Shown: positions 1-7,600 of the stretch, one piece after another
Position numbering within the stretch: the stretch's first letter is position 1
Layout of the letters: each line of letters starts with the position of its first letter
Made by a program: the position numbers and the translations under genes
Assembly: GCA_001560915.1 (NCBI GenBank)
Contig: CP014214.1
Location: 1 to 64,000 of the forward strand
Origin: a methanogenic archaeon ISO4-H5
GTDB taxonomy: Archaea; Thermoplasmatota; Thermoplasmata; Methanomassiliicoccales; Methanomethylophilaceae
DNA length: 64,000 bases
Direction: 5' to 3'
Notes under the pieces: model-generated
The model's database searches: none
Told to the model about the DNA's origin: nothing
Seen by the model: the letters and a program-made list of their open reading frames with translations, nothing else

Positions 1-1248
1 GTGGCGGGAGATTCCATATTCAAACACTATCTGGAAAAGAAAAATCACCTGATTAAAAACAGAGGAATCCTCCAGACCACCTATGTTCCTGATCAGCTTC
101 TTCACCGTGATGCACAGATACGTGACATTGTCGATATAGTTGCTCCGTCACTGAACAAAGACAAACCTTCGAACATCCTCATCATTGGTAAGACCGGAAC
201 TGGAAAGACAGCTGTTGTAAACTATATCGGAAAAGAATTGATGAAAGCCGATGCCGAGAACAACAACTGCTGCTACATTTATGTAAACTGTGAGGTCATC
301 GATACACCTTACAGTATTCTTTACAACATCTCCAACCAGATCATCACCGATCCAAACAAGAAGATTCCTTTCACCGGATGGAGTCTTGAAAAAATATTCA
401 ATGAATTAATCAAATTCATCGATGAAGAAGATAAAATTTTCTTGATTGTTCTTGATGAAATTGATAAATCTTTCAAAAAGAACGGTGACGACATCTTCTA
501 TTTCCTGACCGACATCAACTCGATGCTCAAAAATTCAAGAGTTGCTATCATCGGTATCACTAACAACAGCAGATTCACTCAGGAATGTCTTTCAACTCAG
601 ACTAAGAGTAGGCTTGGAGAGGAAAAGATTGTCTTCCCTCCCTATACCCCTCAGCAGCTCATCGATATTCTCAATGACAGAGCAAGAGAAGCATTCTATC
701 CTAATGCTCTTGATTCATCGGTTGTGAATTACTGTGCTGCGGTTTCCGCTCAGGATTCTGGAGATGCAAGGAAAGCTTTGGATCTTCTCAGAATCGCTGC
801 AGATATTGCGGAAAGAAACGGAGATACCTGTGTCACTTCCGCACATGTCGATTATGCAAGACAAAAGATCGAACTTGATGCTGTCAGTGAAGTCATTAGG
901 ACACTCACTGATCAATCAAAGATCATTCTAAAGAGTATTATCATCAGTCCGAAGAACGATGAAGGATATCTCACGACAGGAGAGGTTTATGCAACATACA
1001 TGAACATTGCAAATCAGCTTGCATGTCCTGTCATTTCACAGAGAAGGGTTGCAGATCTCATTTCCGAATTGGATATGCTGGGTATTATCAATGCCCGTGT
1101 CAAATCTTTCGGAAGGAAAGGAAGGACTAAGGAAATCGAAATCAATGTTTCCAATGATATCCTCAGTATTCTCGATCGTGATGAATTGTTCGACGGTCTT
1201 GTGATAAAATCCGGAAAACAGATGACTTTCGATTCTCATTTTGAGTGA
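1..1248 (+). CDS. cdc6: Orc1/Cdc6 origin-binding AAA+ ATPase
   Basis: Archaeal initiator that binds origin recognition boxes and helps load MCM. The 415-residue product has an AAA+ core near the N-terminus: Walker A GKTGTGKT (about residues 63-70), Walker B VLDEIDKS (about 150), then a winged-helix DNA-binding domain over the last ~100 residues. The length is normal for the family. The reading frame begins with GTG at base 1; an upstream extension cannot be excluded because the window starts there, but a genome record linearised at the initiator gene would explain it. The gene is followed directly by two ORB-like repeats, the classic cdc6-oriC arrangement. Its base composition is visibly AT-richer than the genes after 3 kb. 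Confidence 0.95.
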   Translation: MAGDSIFKHYLEKKNHLIKNRGILQTTYVPDQLLHRDAQIRDIVDIVAPSLNKDKPSNILIIGKTGTGKTAVVNYIGKELMKADAENNNCCYIYVNCEVIDTPYSILYNISNQIITDPNKKIPFTGWSLEKIFNELIKFIDEEDKIFLIVLDEIDKSFKKNGDDIFYFLTDINSMLKNSRVAIIGITNNSRFTQECLSTQTKSRLGEEKIVFPPYTPQQLIDILNDRAREAFYPNALDSSVVNYCAAVSAQDSGDARKALDLLRIAADIAERNGDTCVTSAHVDYARQKIELDAVSEVIRTLTDQSKIILKSIIISPKNDEGYLTTGEVYATYMNIANQLACPVISQRRVADLISELDMLGIINARVKSFGRKGRTKEIEINVSNDILSILDRDELFDGLVIKSGKQMTFDSHFE

Positions 1249-1286
1249 TTGTCACTTTGAAAAAACAGCCCTGACCCTTTCAGAAG

Positions 1287-1307
1287 TTCCAGTGGAAATG
1301 AAGGGGT
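1287..1307 (+). promoter_or_regulatory. Origin recognition box 1
   Basis: TTCCAGTGGAAATGAAGGGG plus a final T. It matches the archaeal ORB layout: a partial dyad TTCCAGTGGAA followed by a G-run on one side. Orc1/Cdc6 proteins recognise this asymmetric element. A G-tract (GGGGG) follows immediately. Confidence 0.85.
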
Positions 1308-1327
1308 GGGGGTGTTTGTATTCGGTT

Positions 1328-1348
1328 TTCCAGTGGAAATGAAGGGGT
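1328..1348 (+). promoter_or_regulatory. Origin recognition box 2
   Basis: Exact 21-bp copy of box 1 in the same orientation, with starts 41 bp apart (about four helical turns), so both initiator molecules would sit on the same DNA face. It borders the AT-rich stretch at 1349-1411. Confidence 0.85.
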
Positions 1349-1411
1349 AATAATCGTAATTTGCTAATTGTCATATTTTCATTATTAATTCAATGTTATA
1401 ATTTTTGAAAT

Positions 1412-1708
1412 ATGAATAAAAATCACGACAAATATCTCTTGATCTGCGGATTCAGTTTTATCATAATTTTTTCTTTTGCTTTCATGTATAACGGTACAGA
1501 TTCCGATGATGAAGATATAATCGGAGTCGTAACATCCATATCAAAAACAGATAGTGGTTTTTTGTTTGATTTTGAAGATTATTCTGGAAAACAATACCAT
1601 TGTTTTTCAAAAATCGAATTGAACAACAATTCAATCTATAATATTTCCGGAAATTATTCAAAAGACGGGTCGATTTTTTTCGTCGAGCAATCAACTATCA
1701 TCAGATAA
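1412..1708 (+). CDS. Small membrane-anchored protein with possible OB-fold
   Basis: Not recognised as a named family. The 98-residue product has a short basic N-terminus (MNKNHDK), one hydrophobic segment (about residues 8-25, LLICGFSFIIIFSFAFMY) and an extracellular-type acidic linker. A ~65-residue beta-rich domain follows, reading IIGVVTSISKTDSGFLFDF and then a second strand set ending FFVEQST. Its strand-turn pattern resembles OB-fold nucleic-acid-binding modules; that is my inference. It starts at an ATG in an AT-rich context between the origin and tiaS, on the same strand. Codon use is AT-rich like its neighbours. Coding potential is supported by the clean signal-anchor plus domain layout. 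Confidence 0.6.
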   Translation: MNKNHDKYLLICGFSFIIIFSFAFMYNGTDSDDEDIIGVVTSISKTDSGFLFDFEDYSGKQYHCFSKIELNNNSIYNISGNYSKDGSIFFVEQSTIIR

Positions 1709-1738
1709 TGTAAATATCGTTTTTCTATCTTTATTTTG

Positions 1739-3079
1739 ATGTTTGTAGCCGCGGACGATACCGATTCGATGAGGGGTAACTGTACCACCTATCTGGCTAC
1801 GGAGATTATTTTCGATCTTATTCACAATTGTGATCTTGATCTCATCGGCCCTCCTCGTCTCGTCCGTCTCAATCCGGCCATACCATGGAAGACACGCGGT
1901 AACGGATCCCTTGTCATGTGTTTCGGAAAGGGAAAGGGAAAGAAGACATTCATCGGGGAAATTAACGGTGAACCTGTGTATTCCTTTGAGAATATGGAAA
2001 ATTGGGAACCAGATAAAGAAATGATCATAGAACGGATCAAACCTTTGGTCGGAAAATATCATGACCCAGAGTATTCGGATCCTGGTATTGTTGTTTCCGA
2101 GAAAAGACCCTCTAAAGAGTTTTATTTCCTCGGTGTCAGAAGGGTCGTAGAACGCGATATGATTGTTGCGGAACTCGAAAGAATCGGAGCTGTCAGATAT
2201 GAATTGGGTTGCGGCCGCGGTATCATCGGATGTACCTGCGGAATGGCATGGATACCTAACGATTTCACCTATGAATTGTTATCATATCGTCCGCAGGAGA
2301 GATGGGGTACCGAGAGAATATTCGACAGGGACTCTGTATATGTGGCAGATCACACGATTCCTTCTTCATTTAACAGCTGGGAGGACCGTTCGGGAAGGGT
2401 CGCGATTGTTCCTGCCACCCCCTGTCCGGTAATGTACGGTTTTAGAGGAGATGACATTTCCGATCTCATTAGAGGCCACGATATCATCAAGACCGAACCT
2501 CAGAGCAGATGGCTGGTATTCTTAACTAATCAGGGCACTGACGATCATATCATCTACGATTGTCCCAGGGAGGAATTCATCCCCAACAGTTCCTATTCTG
2601 TCAAAGGTATCGTGAAGAAGGTTGAACGCATCCGCGGGGGTCACACTTTCATGACCATCGATTCCGAATACGGGGAGGTCGTGTGTGCCGCATACGAACC
2701 ATCCAGGGAATTCAGGCACGCCATCGATTGGCTCACTCCCGGTGATAAAGTCGAGGTACTCGGTGAGCTGAGGGAAAGTCCCAGATCATTGAATATCGAG
2801 AAACTCCATGTGCTCGAGACCGTCGATGAATACGAGAAGATATCCAATCCGGTATGTCCTTCATGCAATCGTCTTATGGTCTCCGTCGGTAAAGGGAAAG
2901 GATACAGGTGCAGACAATGCAAGACAAAGTCCGACACCCCTATTATGAAGAAGAATACCAGGTGGATCGTTTCGGGCTGGTATGAGCCTCCGGTCGCGGC
3001 GAGGAGACATTTATCCAAACCTCTGAAGAGGATGGGTGAGATACAACCCGTCGAATTCGTCAATTGTCGTAATCAATAA
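1739..3079 (+). CDS. tiaS: tRNA(Ile2) 2-agmatinylcytidine synthetase TiaS
   Basis: Modifies C34 of tRNA-Ile2 (anticodon CAT) with agmatine so that it reads AUA codons; an essential archaeal enzyme. The N-terminal motif DDTDSMRGNCTTYL (about residues 6-19) is the family signature. A middle ferredoxin-like/kinase-like region, an OB-fold (about residues 285-360) and a C-terminal zinc ribbon (CPSCNRL...CRQCKT, about 377-400) follow. The 446-residue length is normal. I start at ATG 1739; a TTG one codon earlier is possible. A CAT-anticodon tRNA that looks like Ile2 is encoded in this window at 51000-51076. Confidence 0.95.
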   Translation: MFVAADDTDSMRGNCTTYLATEIIFDLIHNCDLDLIGPPRLVRLNPAIPWKTRGNGSLVMCFGKGKGKKTFIGEINGEPVYSFENMENWEPDKEMIIERIKPLVGKYHDPEYSDPGIVVSEKRPSKEFYFLGVRRVVERDMIVAELERIGAVRYELGCGRGIIGCTCGMAWIPNDFTYELLSYRPQERWGTERIFDRDSVYVADHTIPSSFNSWEDRSGRVAIVPATPCPVMYGFRGDDISDLIRGHDIIKTEPQSRWLVFLTNQGTDDHIIYDCPREEFIPNSSYSVKGIVKKVERIRGGHTFMTIDSEYGEVVCAAYEPSREFRHAIDWLTPGDKVEVLGELRESPRSLNIEKLHVLETVDEYEKISNPVCPSCNRLMVSVGKGKGYRCRQCKTKSDTPIMKKNTRWIVSGWYEPPVAARRHLSKPLKRMGEIQPVEFVNCRNQ

Positions 3080-3088
3080 CCGACAATA

Positions 3089-3129
3089 ATATATACTCAC
3101 TATTCTAACATCATTCTATCTCTAGGAGG
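3089..3129 (+). promoter_or_regulatory. TATA box and strong Shine-Dalgarno of thiolase gene
   Basis: AATATATA (about 3089-3096) lies about 40 bp upstream of the start, and AGGAGG at 3124-3129 sits 8 nt before the ATG at 3138. The full-consensus Shine-Dalgarno stands out because many genes here have weak or no SD, suggesting high expression. Confidence 0.6.
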
Positions 3130-3137
3130 GATAACTC

Positions 3138-4316
3138 ATGGATGAAGCAGTAATCTTAAGCGCATGCAGGACTGCAATCGGAAAATACGGAAAAGCACTC
3201 ACCGGAATCAAATCCACCGAGCTCGGAGCACACTGTATCAAGGAAGCAGTGAAGAGAGCCGGAATCCAGGCAACCGATGTCGAGGAATGCATCATGGGAA
3301 ACGTCCTTCAGGCCGGACTCGGACAGAACCCTGCCAGGCAGGCAGCCATCGGTGCAGGACTTCCTGTCGAGATCGGATCCTTCACAGTCAACGCCGTCTG
3401 CGGCTCTGCCATGAAAGCTGTCATGTGTGCCGCCGACGCCATCAAAGCAGGCGAATACAACGTCCTCGCAGTAGGAGGTATGGAGAGCATGTCCAACGCC
3501 CCCTACCTCATGAACGGAGCCCGCTGGGGATACAGGATGAACGATCAGACCATGGTGGACTGTATGGTTCACGACGGACTCTGGGACATTTTCAACAACC
3601 AGCATATGGGATTCACCGGAGAGATCGTCGCCGAGAGGTTCAACGTCACCAGGGAGGACGCCGACCAGCTGTCCGTCGAGAGCCACCAGAAGGCCTACAA
3701 GGCACAGCAAAGCGGAAAGTTCGACAAGGAGATCGTTCCTTTCACCATCCCCAACAAGAAAGGGGACATCATCTTTGACAAGGACGAGGGAATCCGCCCC
3801 GATTCCAGCATGGAATCCCTTGCCAAGCTGAAGTCCGTCTTCAAGAAGGACGGAATTGTCACCGCAGGAAACTCCTCCCAGCTCAGCGACGGAGGATCCG
3901 CTCTGATCGTGGCATCCAGGAAATGGGCCGAGGAGCACGGCATCAAACCCCTCGCATCCATTGTTGCCTACGGAGAGTGCGGAGTGCTCCCCGAGAGGAT
4001 CATGGAGGCTCCCATCCCCACCACCAGGCACGTCCTGAAGAAGGCGGGAATGACCATCGATGACATCGACCTCTTCGAGCACAACGAGGCCTTCGCATCC
4101 GCTTCCTGTGCGGTCAAGAAGGAACTCGGAGTTCCTGATGAGATCTTCAACGTCAACGGAGGAGCAGTCGCTCTCGGACACCCCATCGGATGCTCCGGAG
4201 CCCGTGTGCTCACTACCCTCCTCTATGCAATGATGGACAGGCAGAAGGACGTCGGCTGTGCCACCCTCTGTCTCGGAGGCGGAAACGCCGTCACCACCAT
4301 CATCCGCCGCGAGTGA
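3138..4316 (+). CDS. Acetyl-CoA C-acetyltransferase (thiolase)
   Basis: Condenses two acetyl-CoA to acetoacetyl-CoA, or runs the reverse. The 392-residue product is full length. The acylated cysteine is C88 in NAVCGSA; the conserved HNEAFA block is near residue 318; GHPIGCSGARVL and CLGGGNA near the C-terminus supply the second His and the proton-shuttling Cys. The close match to bacterial AtoB/PhaA-type thiolases, rather than the archaeal type clustered with HMG-CoA synthase, suggests acquisition from bacteria (inference). No hydroxyacyl-CoA dehydrogenase or HMG-CoA synthase lies next to it. It has a strong SD, a high-GC codon choice and a hairpin terminator directly downstream. Confidence 0.93.
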   Translation: MDEAVILSACRTAIGKYGKALTGIKSTELGAHCIKEAVKRAGIQATDVEECIMGNVLQAGLGQNPARQAAIGAGLPVEIGSFTVNAVCGSAMKAVMCAADAIKAGEYNVLAVGGMESMSNAPYLMNGARWGYRMNDQTMVDCMVHDGLWDIFNNQHMGFTGEIVAERFNVTREDADQLSVESHQKAYKAQQSGKFDKEIVPFTIPNKKGDIIFDKDEGIRPDSSMESLAKLKSVFKKDGIVTAGNSSQLSDGGSALIVASRKWAEEHGIKPLASIVAYGECGVLPERIMEAPIPTTRHVLKKAGMTIDDIDLFEHNEAFASASCAVKKELGVPDEIFNVNGGAVALGHPIGCSGARVLTTLLYAMMDRQKDVGCATLCLGGGNAVTTIIRRE

Positions 4317-4330
4317 TAAAACCATTCATC

Positions 4331-4360
4331 TGGGTCTGTCCGTTTTCGGGGACAGACCCA
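4331..4360 (+). terminator. Hairpin terminator after thiolase gene
   Basis: Perfect 11-bp stem (TGGGTCTGTCC / GGACAGACCCA) with an 8-nt loop, starting 14 nt after the stop codon and followed by a T-rich stretch. It lies between convergent genes. Confidence 0.7.
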
Positions 4361-4383
4361 CCCTACCTTACTTTATTATTGTA

Positions 4384-4467
4384 TTTTTACTTTCAAAAAC
4401 TAAAGTAAAAAGTTTTACTTTCAAAAACTAAAGTAAAAAGTTTTACTTTCAAAAACTAAAGTAAAAA
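4384..4467. repeat. Triple tandem palindromic repeat (28-bp period)
   Basis: Three tandem copies of a 28-bp unit whose core is ACTTTCAAAAACTAAAGT, starting at 4389, 4417 and 4445. Each unit is a hairpin: arms TTTTACTTT / AAAGTAAAA (the first arm one base longer) around the loop CAAAAACT. A further ACTTTAG half-site follows at about 4484. The array is very AT-rich and lies between the convergent thiolase and adhesin genes. It could act as a bidirectional terminator or a protein-binding array; the sequence does not decide. Confidence 0.85.
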
Positions 4468-4614
4468 GTTTTTTTTGTTCTGCACTTTAGTCAGAAACAT
4501 CGACATCGGGAGTAACCGACAGGGTATAGTCTGGGTCATAGAAGGGAAAGGGTTTCCCCTCCCTAAGGAGGGTAAGTGGTTTCTTCAGACGGGGTCCAAA
4601 TCACATGGATGATT

Positions 4615-7600
4615 TCATTCCCAGTCCCATATGGCATACAGTGTTACCGGGAGTTCGCTGCGTGCCAAATCTTCTGTGGATCCGTTTTCAATATCTCTTC
4701 CCTCATCCGGGTCGTTCAGTCTCCAATTGTAGAACACCTTACCTTCCGGAGGGGTGAGCGTACAGGTGGGGAGAGCCTGACGGTCTCCCATAGTCCTCAC
4801 GACAGGGGACATGGAATGGTCCTCGGGATCTTCGGAATTACAGAAGTTGACGGTATAGGATCCGGAATAGTTCCAGATTGCCCAGAACTCGGTACCCATC
4901 ATGGTCGCATACGGTTCTCCCCCTCCAATGGTATCATTGGGATCAGCATCTGCCGTAGGTCCCCATCCGATGAAGGAGTAGTACTGCTTTGCGAATATAT
5001 CGCCCGAGGGGAAGTAACCGCAGTAGAAATCAGTGTTGGCATAGTTGATAATCTGAACCTGGTCTCCATAGTTGGAGTGGAATGTCACGGCAGCGATATC
5101 CGCAGTCCAGACCAGATAGATTTCGATGGTCTCCCCGGTCAGGGGAGCTACGGTGAGAGATCTAGATACGTTTCCTCCGCCAAAGTCATATTCGAATAGG
5201 TTATAGTACACGTCCTTGTTTCCGAACTTGTAATAGGTATTGCTATCTCCGCCGTACCGGTAGGTTCCGTCACCGTTAGGGGTGAAGGAATAGACGGGTT
5301 CCATGAACATCACAGATTCGAATGCAACATTCAAGGATTCGACCCTGTACGATCCCGTGACCTTGTTGCTGGGTGCGGTAATCTCGGGGAACTCATAGAA
5401 GTATAGAGACATCTCTCCATGGTTCATATCCGAGTACAATACCTCTCTGGTGGCCGATTCGGGAGTTCCGCCCGCATCGGCGATGATGTCGAGGTAGAAT
5501 CCGTCTATCATCCACTGTGCGTAGAGGACAATTCTTCCTTCGACGAGGTCAGCGGGGTTGAATACGTCTCCTTCGACGTAACTCCTGCCGTTACCGTTGG
5601 CCTGTGTGTTCCAGCCGGTCAGCGCATGGTCGTTCCAGCGGGGGGTAGTAGCATCGAAGGTGAACGAGTAGTCACGCACAGTAGTGGGTTCTCCTCCGAA
5701 GGTACCTCCGTTTCCGTCGAGGACGGCCTCGTACTGGGTGACGGATCTCATCTGCGCAGGCTTGCTGGTCAGGGTAACGGTGAAGTGGGCAATCGCATCA
5801 TTGTTGTACTGGTACAGCAGGCCGTTGTCCTTTCCGTAGAATCCCTGGTTGACCATGGTCTCGGTCCGTACAGTCCTCTCAGTGCTCTGGTTCCAGTAGC
5901 GCTGATAGACAGAGTTCTCCATGACATAGCATTCGACCTGACCGTTGAGGAAGGTCTCAGTGCTTATCCTGTGTGTATAGAGTCCGGCACCCTGGTTGTT
6001 AGTGACCTCGCTGTTCAGCAGGTAGACGATGTAGTTGTCCTGGGGGTACATGAACGGGCCGAAGATATACGAGCGGTTGCCGTCGGTCGCGTTGTAACTG
6101 TAGTCGGAGTTCACTTCTTCCACTGTATAGGTAGTCTCTTCCGATAAGAAGGATTCCTCATGGTAAGTGAAAGAATCATTGACCGTGGGCATATATCCGC
6201 CCATGAGCGGGTCATCCATCCAGAAGTAGATGGTGATACTGTACCTCTGTCCGTCTCCGAGGGCATTGAATGCGACACGCATTCTGTCTCCATCGGGGTT
6301 CTCGGTGATGTTGGTGCTGTTACCCTTCTTGATCTGCGCGTGGTACACGGTCTGATCGAGGGTGAAGGTGTAGCAGTACTGTCCGTCATTGACCTCCTCC
6401 TTGGACCAGTTGGTTCCTCCCGTGAAGATGAGGGGGTAGGAAGGCGAACCGTCCGACTCGTATGCATCTTCGCCGTTGATGGTAAGGGTGATGCCTGCGG
6501 GCAGGTTGTGCACCTCCCAGTCGATGTTGGTGGGTGTGAGGACGATCTCCGTGAACACCGCATAGACGGTACGCGCACAGCCTACGGCATGGGCGGTTGT
6601 GAGCATCGGGTTGTCGCCTTCGGGGTCGTAGTCATCGTCCATCAGCATCCAGCCCCTGAATTCCATTCCGTCAGGGATAGCCATACCTATGGCCTCGGGG
6701 GTCTGATAGTTGGCACCGGAGTAGGGAATCGAAGTCTGAGCATTCTGACTGGCCTTGTACTGGACCGCGATGGGGGTGGGAGTGTATTCGTTTCCTGTGC
6801 CAGTTAGGACAGTCTCGATGACCTGCTTGGAGCGAGAGTACTCCATACCTCCTCCACCCATCTCCATTTCCATGTAGAAGCAGGTGAGGTCAGCATCCTC
6901 GGCCATGGTCACAGTTGATCCATTCATGTTGCGCGTGTAACAATCGAGGTATACGGTGTTGGTAACGCCGTTGAATGAGACCTGGACAGGCTCTATGAAA
7001 TGATCTCCCTGGCGCAGATACACTGCGTAGTCCGAATCATTGCTATCGCCATACAGCTGGGGATAGTTGCCCTGGGCGATGGTCATGTAACTGTCAGCAA
7101 TCCAAGTTCCCTGCTCATTGAACATCATCTCGATGTCATATGTCGAGGCATCCGCTCTGATGACCATGGCTCTGAATTCGACAGATCCGATTTGATCACC
7201 GCCCTGATTATAGTAGTAGGTGTGGCCGCCGAAGATATCTCCGAGGGTTGCGGTGTAAAGGCCGTCGACCCAGTTGATGTACAGGGTTACAGTGGTTCCC
7301 TGTGCGAATTCGACGAAAGCATCATCGATGGTGACGTTGCCGACGCTGTAGTTGGTGCCGGTTCCGTCAGCCTTGGTGTTCCATCCGCCGAAGAACTTGG
7401 TGTCCTTGGAGGCAGTGGGCCTTGCAAGGGTGATGGTGTCTCCATAGTGCTTGTTGGTGAGGTCACCGGGGACATTGCCGCTTCCGGTGTTCAGGTTGAA
7501 GGTCACGGTGTAGTTGATCTGCGTCCACTTGGCGTAGAAGGTCACCGTGTTGTTCTCAGCATAATCCAGAACAGCACCGCTCACGTTGAGTTGGCCCTCG

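Larger units (their letters stand above)
1249..1411. other. Putative replication origin (oriC)
   Basis: This 163-bp gap downstream of cdc6 holds two direct 21-bp ORB-like repeats (1287-1307 and 1328-1348), followed by about 60 bp of very AT-rich DNA (1349-1411) that could serve as the unwinding element. Adjacency to the initiator gene and the ORB sequence are the evidence. Any further boxes on the other side of cdc6 would lie outside the window. Confidence 0.8.

Noticed and set aside
3156-4325. 389-codon open frame on the minus strand opposite the thiolase
   Set aside because: It mirrors a clear thiolase gene; composition (Gly/Val/Asp/Ser-rich) is that of an antisense shadow and it has no signature.
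4384-4467. CRISPR array
   Set aside because: Only three units with a 28-bp period and no variable spacers; the repeats are contiguous palindromes.
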